Positions 11,663 to 22,395 of a stretch of 64,000 nucleotides of DNA are shown here, in pieces. Source of the stretch: Glebionis coronaria (lineage: Eukaryota > Streptophyta > Magnoliopsida > Asterales > Asteraceae). Each line of letters starts with the position of its first letter. Within the stretch, counting starts at the first letter, position 1. The DNA lies in the NCBI GenBank assembly GCA_025667525.1, contig CM046876.1, positions 529,520,538 to 529,584,537 of the forward strand. The letters run 5' to 3'. The translations under genes and the position numbers were made by a program. The notes beneath the pieces are model-generated. The model saw nothing but the letters and a program-made list of their open reading frames with translations. It did no database searches and was not told where the DNA came from.

Positions 11663-13156
11663 CTTGATATCTACTCTAGTAATCAAGTTTCTGAATAAAA
11701 TAAAACATACAGAGAGGATTCTTACAAACATACTTATCCCTGAATTTGAGTAATAATAAATCTCGAAAAGTCAATCACTCAAATCACTTGTATAGTCAGC
11801 CTTCACTTGGTCTTAATCATCTTCAACACCTGTAGAGTCTTTGGAGCTTTCTTTATTACTTTTGTCACTCAAATTCGATTGCTCCTCCCCTTTTTAAGAC
11901 TCCTCTCCAAGATCAATATACAAGGACAGAACCAAGAACATCCTCCTTGCATCAGCTTCCAAAATAACAATCCTTGACAATTTGTACCATTTATGTATTA
12001 TGCTTTTACAAGCTAATACATATTTTCGTCAATTCCATTAATGTCAAAGGTTTCATACTGTCCTCATCCACATTCAGGAAATGAATCCTCAATGTTGATT
12101 CATAGGACATGGGGATGGACTTACTGATGATAAGACTGACTTGACCTGCATTAAAGCTAGTGCCAATAGTCTTAGCCATCTCCATAACACTATACACCCT
12201 TGTGAAAGTGATCTCTGCTGCTACTAGATGTCAATCACTAGGAAAAACATCTCAATGATCATTAGGCTTCCAGATATCCAAAAATTTGAAAACTGTAAGG
12301 GTGATGAAACGTTTTGGGACTATAAAGAAGTTTATAAATCACACCAGCTAAGATGTCATAACATAAAATGGACTTGAGAAAGTAGAAAACTTTAGCTAGA
12401 ACATAAACAAAGGTAATAATCCTAAGGAAATTAACTAGTCCCTAATAAGCAAGAATGACAAACACTGTTCATGCATACACTCATGCAAAAGCATGATAGA
12501 CACACATGAACTCTAGAGTCCTTTGTTCACAAATGCCCCAAAGAGAAAGTTAACTCATATAAAACCTTTGCAACTCCCCAAGTAAGCCTAAAAATATATC
12601 TACCCCAAGTCACCCATACGACCACACCCAATTCTAGGTCAAAAGTCTTGGCAGCATGCATGCAAAATAAATTACGTGCATGCTACAGTGCCTCGAGGTT
12701 TAGAAATTCCAACAATTTCATAAGAAAAGAGCCTTCATTATTTCTAACCCCCACTCACCAGTGGACACAATCTAGAATTGTGCAAGAGTGCTCTAAGAGT
12801 ACCCAAAAACCTAAAGGTTTACCTCCCCTTAACAAAAGCATACAAATCATTATATGTGAAGAAGCAAAATTTTATCTCAAGATAGGAATGTAAACACTCC
12901 AACCATCATAAATAAATTTTGCAGCATTGTATCCATCCAAATGTAGCTCCACATTCCTGCATAGTTAGACAAAAACCACAAAAACACACACTAACAGAGG
13001 CTACCCTATCCCATGAAAATGAATAGAGATAACATGTCAGTGGATAAAAATAATATCAGCGGAAAGACCAACAATGCATGTTCCTTGAGCATCCAATATC
13101 TCAATATCCTTGATCATTAACCTGCTTTTGGATAGGCTGCTCAAAAAGAAAACAAA
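11663..13156 (-). mobile_element. C interior, 3' non-coding part
   Basis: About 1.5 kb between the gag stop codon and the polypurine tract, where pol would lie in a full copia element. I find no protease, integrase or reverse transcriptase motif. The only frames are short, for example 12006-12197 on the minus strand, and are not convincing. Confidence 0.6.
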
Positions 13157-14700
13157 TTAGTTTTCTTTGGAGATCCAAGACTTGTCAGACTTGGATCTAT
13201 CTAGTTGTTCAACTAGAGTGGTATTATTCTTTACCACAAATCCCTGTTCATCCCTTTGTGACCTAAACACCCCATTTGTTCCAATGAGACTAGTAATGAC
13301 CTTCTCAAGATATTTAAATCTATTCCAAGTCATTGAAATACCATTAAAATTAGATTTTTGCTCTTGTTTAGGTTTCCAAGTTAAGTGGGATGATGCTTCA
13401 GACCCTTGACCCTTATTAACCAAGTATCTTTGTTTATATGGTCTAAAATAAGGTCTCATACCAAACTTAGAGCTGTCAGCGCTGCATTTGTGCCTTTCAG
13501 CGTTGAGTTTGTTCCTGTCAGCGCTGAATTTGTTCTTGTCAGCGCTGAATGTGTTCCTATCAGAGCCCAAATTAGGGTTTGCTACAGGAACATGCTGTCT
13601 GTTTGACCAAGTGTTGGTCTTTTGAAAGGGACTTTGTCCATGGGTATTAGCTGCCTTAGAGAAGAAAGGAGCTGGTCTAGTGTGGACAAAAGGTCTATGG
13701 TTGACATTGGATGACCTATTGTCAGCGAATGAATTATATCCACTCACACAATTATAGGCCAAATGTGAGAAGCTCCCACATGAGTAACAAGCCTTTTTGG
13801 ACACAAACTTAGACTTAGACTGATAAAACCCTGTCCCATTAACACTTTCTTGGCTTCTGAATGACCTAGGTTTCCTATACATTTCAGCGTATTTAACACT
13901 AGGTTGTTTCTTAATTGGGGAGCCAAGATTAACAACTTTTCTAGTGATGGGATTTGTCACAGTTATAGGTGTAGATACAACTGGACTCTCAATGGGTGTA
14001 GGCACAAATGGACTCTCACTAAGTATCCCACCTTTAACAAATAAAGTGGGGTTGGCCTTTTTCCACTCTTCTAGGTCAATAACCTTTTGTTGATATTCCT
14101 CAACTGGGGAAAGAACTCTAGGTGGAGGAATAAATTCCTCTTCTTGGAGTTATGGAATACCAGTCCAAGAGAGATCCTTTCTATGGACACCATAGAAGTC
14201 CCCAGCAGGTGGTGGAATGGCAACATATTCTTTCAACCCAATCCCAGACATATCCCTAGAATCCCTTTGTTTACTAACACATTCTCCTAGGGTTTGTGAG
14301 GCTTATCAAATCTCTGAATTTTAAGGTCTACATTATCCTTATTTTTGATAGCCTCATCTAACTTAGCCATTAGATCAACATTGACCCTATTCGTGATATC
14401 TTTAATATCATTACTTTGATTTAACTCATGTTTTAAGATATTTATTTTATCTTTTAAATCAAACTCCATTTTCTTATACTCAGAAACAGTCTTTTCAGTT
14501 TGAACAAGTGCCACTTGATAATTAGATAACGTGCATCTTACGTCTGAAAGATCTGATTTTAATTTTAAAATCTCTTTATTAAGTTTTTCAGTATTTAACC
14601 TACAAGAAGAGTCATCACATACCTCATTATCAGAATTGGAACTTGTGGAACTTGAAGTAGACGTGGCCTTAACTGAAAATATCATCAAATTATTTTTCAC
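13157..14700 (-). pseudogene. C gag relic (coiled coil, zinc knuckle, 7-residue repeat)
   Basis: A minus-strand gag-like protein that would coat element RNA. The upstream piece (14287-14700) is a Ser-rich start followed by a lysine/leucine coiled coil. A frameshift near 14288 and one in-frame stop near 14149 interrupt it. The downstream piece (13157-14005, 282 residues) has a CCHC zinc knuckle 'CYSCGSFSHLAYNC' (C-x2-C-x4-H-x4-C) at about residues 73-86 and then a heptad-spaced repeat of the type NKFSADR at about 144-178. The usual N-terminal gag domain of copia elements is missing: coding begins almost at the primer site, so leader and gag N-terminus seem deleted. The frame ends at 13157 with no pol behind it, which fits the gag-only TR-GAG class. 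Confidence 0.8.
13475..13579 (-). repeat. 21-bp (7-codon) repeat inside C gag
   Basis: Five units start at 13475, 13496, 13517, 13538 and 13559, exactly 21 bp apart. The core is 'gtcagcgctgaa' in plus-strand reading, encoding variants of KFSADRN on the minus strand. The same core and period appear in the LTRs and in the D leader, where nothing is translated. Confidence 0.9.
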
Positions 14701-14767
14701 CTTCTTCCTTAGCCTGGTTCACCTCACAATATTAGATCTCGTTCTTCAAATCAAAGTTTCTCAACAA

Positions 14768-14779
14768 GCTCTGATACCA
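14768..14779 (-). other. Primer binding site of C (initiator-Met tRNA)
   Basis: GCTCTGATACCA on the plus strand, two bases from the LTR edge at 14782. A perfect 12-base match to the plant initiator-Met primer site. Confidence 0.92.
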
Positions 14780-14781
14780 CT

Positions 14782-15376
14782 TGTTGATCCTAAACTTAGA
14801 TCGATTAGCTTTGTGTATACGAGATTAGATCAAGTAATACACGTAGAGAAACTTTGTGTATTCAACAATCTAAGTATTATGCGGAAACTAATACTCAGAA
14901 CGAAGAACAAACAGAATATATGAATACCAAACTTTCACTTTAATTAATAATAACAATGAAAGATTACAATGAAAGTGTTATGAGATATGTGGAAGAGATG
15001 TGTGAAAAAGATGTATGTGAGATGTGTCTTATGTCTAACCCTAAGGCCTCCTTTTATAGGTTTAAGGAGCCTTGTACAAAAAGCTAAGATAAACTATTTT
15101 AGGAAGAGACACAAGATAAACATACTCAAATAAAATATTGACTAAATCTTTTTAAACATTAAGAATATATTCTGAATTCTTATCTTCATATTTTGTCCAC
15201 CAGCTTGAAGAATTCATCATTGACAGATTTAGTCCTTGTCTTTATGTTAAGATTCTTCTCGTCAGCGTCTTGATAATTCTTATCAGCGTCTCATCTGTCA
15301 ACGCCCTGTTTACTCTTGTCAGCGTCCAAGTTCCTCTTGTCAGCGTCTAGGGACTTGGTCAATTTTATTCCCAACA
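14782..15376 (-). mobile_element. C 5' LTR
   Basis: 595 bp, TGTTG to CAACA (5-bp inverted termini). A minus-strand TATAAAAG box lies at 15051-15058. The 21-bp-type motif starts at 15261, 15282, 15297, 15318 and 15339 (steps 21, 15, 21, 21), upstream of the TATA box in the element's sense and therefore in U3. Near identity to 11084-11649 indicates a recent insertion. Confidence 0.93.
15051..15058 (-). promoter_or_regulatory. TATA box of C 5' LTR
   Basis: TATAAAAG on the minus strand, conserved at the same place in all three LTRs of the composite (8649-8656, 11324-11331 and here). Transcription would run leftward through gag. Confidence 0.65.
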
Positions 15377-16732
15377 TTATCATCCGTGATAAACTTTCCT
15401 TTATTTTAAGTTCGGGTCACAGTCTGAAATATGACTATGAGCCATTGTGAGAAAAGTTAGAAAATAACATGTTTTGAAAACAAATAAAACTATCACTTGA
15501 ACTTTATGTACATACCCGTATCGTTATTGGGCGACATTTTAAGTACGTCCATATTATCGATTCTGAGAGACATGTCGAAAAAGAATATTTTTTGGTATTT
15601 TTGAAAATATTCACATTTTTTATTTTGCTTTTATAGGTTTTATATTATTGTATTTTCTTTTTCAAAAGTTTATCATCACAAAAAATAAAGAGAAATAGGA
15701 AAAATATTTACATGTGGAAGTTCCCATTAGCATTGACAGATGGTCCTTGAGTTGATGTAGATGAAGTGAAATCATGTATCTTGTACATGTTGATCGTGTG
15801 CATCAGCAGTAACAACGGAAGATTTTGAAACAACTTGATTTGCTCCATCGAAGTATGCATAAAAAAATATTTCTAACTCTTTAGATGACAGTTTATCTCT
15901 TGAATCTGTTGTAGGAATTTCTCTTTCCGAGGATAAGTTATCGTACGAGATAAGCTTTCCTTTATGTGAAATCCGAGTTACAGTCTGTTATGTGACTGTA
16001 AGTCATTTTGATGCTTGAATGTGAAACCCATAAGACACTTGTTTCTAGGATATCATCTTTTTCAGCAACCAAGTTCTAAGATTGTATTTGGTTGAACGAT
16101 ATACAAACAATTGATCATTTTGTTCTTGTTGAACCTTGACGTTTGTACTTGCACTTTCAGCAAGAGTTTGTATGCATTCATGTGGGTTAGAGATATCTAC
16201 ATTAGAATCGTGTGGGGTTCACAATGAACTTTGCTCGTACTAAAGGGAAATATCTTTTTTTATAAAAATTTACCTAAAACCAATTGTTTTGAAGATCCTA
16301 CTCGTGGGTTTTTACCTAAAATCATTAACCATATCCAAGAGATGCTGCAACGTGCATGTATTAGCACCGCGTATGTTGAGACCTTGTTATTGTGTCAAAT
16401 TAAAATTGGTATCTCATTCACTTGAATGGACAAAAGGTATATTAATCATGCGCTATAAAATCAGTTTCGAGTTCATCGGAACTTGTTTCATATATCGCAC
16501 TAAGATTTTTGCATCGAGTTATCACACACTATCATTTGTCACACTTATGGAACCAAACAAGTTTTTATTTCGTAAACAAGTTTCCCAACTAGAAGTTCTC
16601 TTGGAGTGCAAAAGCATATAACCGATGATGTGTTTCTATTAGACATTTAGAGGGCATATCCATCGTTATACCTTTTAATTAGTACACTCATGGTCTTTAT
16701 CATTACATGAACATACATAGGCTAAAATTAAG
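15377..16732 (-). mobile_element. Relic E' (old E-family copy, inverted)
   Basis: Read on the minus strand, 15377-15600 aligns with E at about 22000-22210, including the segment around 'tcgataatatggac' and the 'gggtatgtacataaag' segment. 15930-16000 repeats the same 'aggaaag..tatc...gataacttatcc' module. Around 16260-16340 the minus strand still spells a degenerate form of the C-terminal gag motif 'WKPTxRIF' of E. It is much more decayed than E and was already present when the D/C composite landed in it. The portion from about 16345 to 16732 is not clearly alignable. Confidence 0.65.
16728..16732. repeat. Target-site duplication of E, ttaag (left)
   Basis: Exact match to 24933-24937. Confidence 0.92.
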
Positions 16733-17123
16733 TGTTAGCCTTAAAATATTGAGTCAAACAAGAATGCTTGGTCGTATGTTTATTATGTATCGTATAATAG
16801 AACATTGTAATAGGTAGTAGATTAGTCGTGTTATACGGGCTTAACTTTAGGCTAAAGTTCATTCATAAGTAACTAAAGCCCAAAAGGAAAGCCCGGCCCA
16901 TTAGACTATAGTCCATAAACAAGCCCGCATGTGGATGGACTATATATACCTTTCCTAGCATGTTAGGAAGGGTGTTGGTCATTTTCATTTTCTTTCACTA
17001 ATCTAATCCTCCAAAAGTTCCAACCATTTTCTCTCTACTTTCTCTCACTATTTTCTCTCTCTAGAATTCATCAATTTTCTACCTTTCTTTCTTATTTAAT
17101 CATCACAAATATAAGGGACAACA
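16733..17123 (+). mobile_element. E 5' LTR
   Basis: 391 bp, starts TGTTAGCC and ends GGGACAACA. It contains a TATATATA box (16941-16948), a hairpin just after it, and a CT-rich untranslated segment ('tttctctctc' repeats at about 17030-17070). The partner LTR is 24542-24932. Confidence 0.93.
16941..16948 (+). promoter_or_regulatory. TATA box in E 5' LTR
   Basis: TATATATA, matched at 24750-24757 in the 3' LTR. A short inverted repeat TTCCTA/TAGGAA with a 6-base loop (16952-16969) follows three bases later and would lie close to the transcript 5' end. Confidence 0.7.
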
Positions 17124-17125
17124 AT

Positions 17126-17133
17126 TGGTATCA
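17126..17133 (+). other. Primer binding site of E (short initiator-Met match)
   Basis: TGGTATCA, two bases after the LTR end. Only the first eight bases fit initiator-Met tRNA; the next bases (atcg) do not. Confidence 0.7.
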
Positions 17134-17455
17134 ATCGTCATGGGGTAGTTTTGTGATACGTTGTTGATAAACTATTTGGTTCGTGTGATTTACTCCTAAA
17201 TTATCTCGAATTCAAGTATTTTCTTGTTTTTCGTTGTTTTTCGTGTTCTAAATCGTAGTATAGATCATCTACATACTTGTGGTAAGATTTTGTTTACTTT
17301 GGTTTGGATTCAAACACGGAATCGATGTGAAAATCTTCACTTGTTTACATAAAGTTTCGTACTTGCTTATTCATCGTAACACTTTGGGGTTTACACATTA
17401 CGATCATGTATTCCGATCGCAAAAGCCCTAAGGGTTTCTACATTGCGATCGTGGG

Positions 17456-17702
17456 TTGCGATCAGACTTACGATCGTGGATTGCGATCAGACTTGCGAAC
17501 GTGGATTGCGATCCGACTTGCGATCTAGGATTGCGACCAGACTTACGATCTAGCATTGCGATCAGACTTGTGATCTAGCATTACGATTAGACTTGCGATC
17601 TACATTGCGATCAGTCTTGCGATCTACATTGCGATCAGACTTGCTATCTACGTTGCGATCAGACTTGCGATCTAACATTGCGATGGGTATTCCGATGGGT
17701 GA
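17456..17702 (+). repeat. 24-25-bp tandem array in E leader
   Basis: The unit 'ttgcgatcagacttgcgatc' plus 4-5 bases starts at 17456, 17481, 17506, 17531, 17556, 17581, 17605, 17629, 17653 and 17678: five steps of 25, three of 24, one of 25. The array ends as the unit changes to a 'gatgggtattcc' form. Confidence 0.92.
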
Positions 17703-17840
17703 CATTGTGATGGGTATTTCGATGATTGTTGCGATGGGGATCTAAATTTTGTTAGAATACTTTTCACAATCTAAATTTTGTGATGGGTATTTCGATGATT
17801 GTTGCGATGGGTATTTCGATGATTGTTGCGATGGGGATCT
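17678..17840 (+). repeat. Second, degenerate array 'gcgatgggtatttcgatgatt' type in E leader
   Basis: Several copies of 'gatgggtatttcgatgat' and 'gttgcgatggg' continue the first array. A block around 17733-17748 is repeated at about 17829-17844, which suggests a second round of slippage. Confidence 0.75.
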
Positions 17841-18275
17841 AAATCTAGACTAGTCCCGGATCATAATCTACAAAAAAAGAGTTTTTTGGCGGGAAAACCC
17901 AAGTAAAATTTATCTTTCCCTAGACCATTTTTAGGCCATTTAAGCTTCGATTTCAAATTTTGGCGATTCGAAAAAAATTTCGACCAAAAATTCGAATTTT
18001 CGGACCAAAATTCAAATTTTTAGGCCATTTTTAGGTTTTATTTTTGTCAAAATTTTTTCCTTTTTCAAAATTTTTCCCTACTAGTTATTGGCTATTTCTA
18101 ACTTGAATTCAAAATTTGGTAATTCAAAATTCTTCAGTATACCGTTTTGTCGGATTGAGGAATTTACTATCGGACTAAGAAAAAAATCGATTTTTTCGGA
18201 ATTTTTTCTCTTCAACAACAATCACCATATCTACTTAAGATCCGAAGTCACTTCATCAACTGAGACACCATCATC

Positions 18276-21200
18276 ATGGAAAAGAGCAATGCGTGTTCTG
18301 ACAGAGAAGAACGAGAGATGCAACTACAAGAACAAGTCCTTAAACAACGTTGTATACAAGCTTTCAGTGATCTTAAAACGAATCTAAAACGTCTTGAAAG
18401 AGAGACCTTCTCGTACGATCCTTTGTATATGCATGCTTTTCATTGCTTCTTCGGAAATGACCATCGCAGGTTCACTTACGAGTTAAGAGACCACTTGAAA
18501 AATATTGAGAATGAATTACTCAACAAAAACCTTCATGAGACAAATTCCAAGAAAGCCCTCAAAACACTCAGAACACCGTTTCAACCATTATTTGCCTCAA
18601 AGCTATTCAAGAATCTCAATTTTGATTCAGAAAGTTCGAGATGCACAAGAGCACTTTAAAGACTACACTAAAATGGACGCATAATCTTTCAGAGACTTGA
18701 TACATCAAAACATGGAATCAATTGAGAGGCTTATGGATGAACACTTACTTCATGCAAAAGACATGATAAATAAGATGAATGACAAAAGGCTGAAAATACG
18801 AGTCTAGTTTCAACTGTAAGTAATGGGACAATATCGAGGAATGAAACTGACAGCTACAGATCAGGGAACACAAAGCATGGTGCGCAGAATGATCATACCA
18901 TACATGGGAAAGAAAGTAGCATCACTGGCACACAAGGCATCAGTTCTGAGACTGTCATCAGTAATACACCTTCCTATGATCATGGTCCTGTTTTTGATTC
19001 TGAGCCATTGGAAGAGGTACACAATGCTGAATTTAATGTGTTTGCCAATACCAATACGCATGAGCATAGTGATCAAACAACAACCCTTATTGACACATGT
19101 ATGATGGAAAAGGTTGATAGCAATACCACACTCGATTCATCAGACATGTGCAATAATGAGTTTGAGGATGAACAACATGCAATTAAGTATGATGATGAGG
19201 AGCGTGTCACGCTTTCTAATTTAATTGCTAGTTTACAAAAAGATGTCAATGAAACTAGAAAGAGTCAAAAGCAATTAAAGAAGGAAAACGTAGCGCTCAC
19301 TCAAAACATTGAAGAATGAAAAGCCGCTCTAATTAAATCTAATGAGACCCTTGAAAGTTATAGAGCTGAACTTCTTCAAAAGACCAAAGAGCTTGAGGGG
19401 TACAAAAGTCGTGTCATCAACGTTAAAAAGGACGATTATGAAAATAAATACAACGAAGCTATTGCTTTGTTAACCAAAGAGAAACGTCAATTTAATGTTT
19501 TATTAATGGATGAACGTCAAAAAACGTACCTTGCTACCACCAAAGTTAACGAACTTGAACAACGGCTTTCAATGGATAAGACCGAGACTGCTAAAATTCT
19601 TGATGTTAAGAAACAAGAGGTTGAAACATTAAAACAAGATTTCAAAAGTCGACATGAAAAAGATACTGAAAAAGTAACGAAACTAGAAAAACAAGTCGAA
19701 TTCTTGAAGAAATTTGTTTATAAAACACATGACTCTATTCAAACAGTAAGGATGATAGCACCTCTGTCGATGTTTAAGGGTCAAGCTAGCTTTGAAAGTT
19801 ATAATTACCTTGCCCAAGCTCAAGCTACGAACCCCCACCTTTATATGGATGAGTCCAAATGGACCGATCCTAAATGTCCTCTTGGTAATGATGAGACATC
19901 CCTTTGGGAAGAGGAGAGTAGATCACCGGTCAATTAAGAGTTTGTGAAACCATATAATTATGATTATGTGAATAGTCTATATGGTCTTTTCACTACACAA
20001 AAACAGAAGTCTCATAAGGAATTGTTTTTAGAATGCAAACAAAGAAGAATTCAATGGAAGAAAGCTTTTGCCACTAAGAGGAAAACTAATGTTTTTAAAT
20101 ATATTAACTATTTACCTCTTGATGCCTCTAAAAGCAAAAGTCAAAAAATACTTGGTTTTCTTAAACAATATATTGATAATGTTCAATCAATTGTTGAAAG
20201 CGATTGGGAAAAACGTCAAAAGGATAAGTGGAAAACAGAGATTCCTCACGAGATAACTGTGCTTGTGAAAGAGCTTTTAATACCAAATACGAAGATTATA
20301 AAAGAACATGTTCTTGAGTTTGAAAAATTGAGTCGGTCTGAAATTTTTGATGATTTGAAATATGTTGAGTCTCTTGAAAAAGAAATTGATGAACTTCAAT
20401 GACAAATCAGTTTTTTCAAACGAATATGATCTTTTCTTAGAAGAATGTCTCTCCAAAGATATTTTGTGTCTTACTCTTCAATCTTGTGCCGATATCGATG
20501 AATATTATGATGTTGCATGCAAATATCTTGATAAGATCAAAGAATGTGAGCGTCTTGAACTTGAGCTTTCGAAACGTAAAGAAAATGTTGATAAAAAGGC
20601 TTTTGAGTTACTTCAACCCAAAACTGATTTCCTTTAAAAACATTGTCATTCTCTTGAACTTGCTTTGCAAAAAGACATCAGAAAAGGTCCAAATGATAAT
20701 AACTTACAAGTAAAACTTTCCGCCTTGTGTCGAGAAATGAACGAAAAGAGTATAGAAATTACAGACTTGAAAGCTCAGTTGCAAGAAAAGGACATAGCAA
20801 TAGAAGATTTGAAAAAACTCGTTGCCAAAATGGGTGGGAAAACTGTGGAACCTAAAGTTGTGAAACATGTTGTTCGACAACCCAGTGCCTACAAGGATCC
20901 AAAGCCATCTATCTTAGGAAAACCGACTCCTTTCTCCAATTCTTCTCATGTAAAATCTAGGTTACCCCCTAAGACCGATGTGCAACCAAGTGTTCCAAAA
21001 CCATCCATTTCACCCTATGTTCCTCCATTTAGAAAGCACACTGTTGCTAAACCCAACTACGTGAATGCACCTAGCACTTCTAGGACTCCTCCAAAACGTG
21101 TGACATTCGCGTCCACAAAGGAATCTGTAGGTTCAAATGACTTCGTTCATACCATCAACCTAGAGGATGCTAAACAAAAAGGGAAGATTTAGAAAGACAA

Positions 21201-21939
21201 ACCCATGTATTCAAAACCTAGTTCACCAACTCTCGCTAGAGTTCAATACACTCCTAATGGTAGTCAACCAAAACTTAGGATCCCTCACCAGCAATCTAGG
21301 AATTGGAAACCATCCATGAATAGTCGTGTTTCAAACACTACGCCTGAACAATTTAGAAAACCAAGGAATACAAGTACTTTCGTGAATCTTAAATTCCCCG
21401 TATGCCCTACTTGCAAAAAGGACATTCACAATGGAAATCATGACCATTGCATTCTACAATACCTCTATGAGGTCATATCTCGTTCTTTTGAACAGAGAAA
21501 GAATGCAGAATCCCATAAGACAACAAGGAGATACAAACTCGTCGCATCGAAAAGCAATAACAACAAATCTGAAACGTGGATTAAAATAGGACATAATTTC
21601 TCTCCAAATAAGTCTTCCGCTGTGCAAGAGATAACTACTCCTAAATCTAGTCTTCAGTGGAAACCAACGTGTCGGATCTTCACGGAAGTTGGTCTTATGT
21701 GGATTCCAATAGAGAAGAGTGATGAAACCTGCGCTAGCACGAATGTAAATGTTTTGGCCATAGACAAGGAATTTGTTACTCCTAACACTAGTATTTGTGC
21801 AAACTCTTCTTCTGTCATTGTAGGTACCTCGGCGGATTCTCAACCCACTTCTTCCTCCAAGGGTTCCAATTTTGTACATTTGATATCACCTTCTTCTGTT
21901 GTACAAAAATCTATTTTGGATTATTTTCGAAAAACTTGA
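18276..21939 (+). pseudogene. E gag-like coiled-coil protein, broken
   Basis: A long gag-like frame, now in pieces (18276-18659, 19008-19319, 19467-19937, 19944-20402, 20362-20637, 20665-21192, 21205-21939). Stops at about 18657, 19317, 19935, 20635 and 21190, and frame changes near 18620, 19000 and 20380, interrupt it. The N-terminal part (to about 20630) is highly charged and helical, a long coiled coil. The middle (20870-21180) is basic and proline-rich. The C-terminal part has a cysteine-histidine motif 'CPTCKKDIHNGNHDHC' (about 21403-21450), followed by 'SLQWKPTCRIFTEVGLMWIP' (about 21650). I associate this C-terminal pattern with gag-type proteins of Asteraceae copia-like elements; that link is from memory. 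No protease or polymerase follows the stop at 21937-21939. The start at 18276 is uncertain. Confidence 0.78.
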
Positions 21940-22169
21940 GAAAATTCAAAAATAAAATAAGACATAAATATCCATAGAAAAACAAAATAAAAAATGGAAA
22001 AACTTTCAAAATACCAAAAATATTCTTCTCGACATTTCTTTCAGTATCGATAATATGGACCTACCTAGAAATGTCGCTCAATAACGACACGGGTGTGTAC
22101 ATAAAGCTCGAATGAAAGTTGTAAATATTTTTCAAAACATGTCATTTCAATGATTTACAATTACTTCAG

Positions 22170-22395
22170 ATTGTGACTCGTGCCTCAAAGAAATGAAAGT
22201 TGATCACAAATGATAACTTATCCTTAACAACAGGAAAAGAAATTTTCTCGGTCATGAGCTCTCATTAAAACATTCAAAGTTTTTAAGCTCATGTAAACGA
22301 CTTACAGTTAAATGTTAGACTGTAACCCGAACTTCAAATAAAGGAAAGTGTATCTTTAAAGATAACTTATCCTAACAAATGGGTAGAGCAATCCA
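22170..22395 (+). repeat. Repeated module in E 3' region
   Basis: Two diverged copies (about 22170-22235 and 22317-22385) share 'gactg..acccg.ac', 'aaataaaggaaag' and 'gataacttatcc'. The decayed E' relic carries two copies in the same orientation relative to the element (15377-15435 and 15935-16000, minus strand), so the module repeats at family level. Confidence 0.75.

Larger units (their letters stand above)
8383..15376 (-). mobile_element. Composite three-LTR copia-like element (D + C)
   Basis: The outer ends are TGTGG (8383) and CAACA (15376), flanked by the perfect 5-bp duplication ttatc (8378-8382 and 15377-15381). Inside, in plus-strand order: D 3' LTR, D interior with leader and primer site, a hybrid LTR, C interior with a gag relic and primer site, C 5' LTR. 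All parts read on the minus strand. No reverse transcriptase, integrase or RNase H is present. The LTRs are typical copia size (576-595 bp), begin TGTTG or TGTGG and end CAACA, and use an initiator-Met primer site. One outer target duplication around three LTRs means the structure arose by recombination between two related elements or integrated as a recombinant. Confidence 0.85.

Noticed and set aside
17456..17840. CRISPR-like array
   Set aside because: Units are tandem without unique spacers and lie in a retrotransposon leader in plant DNA.
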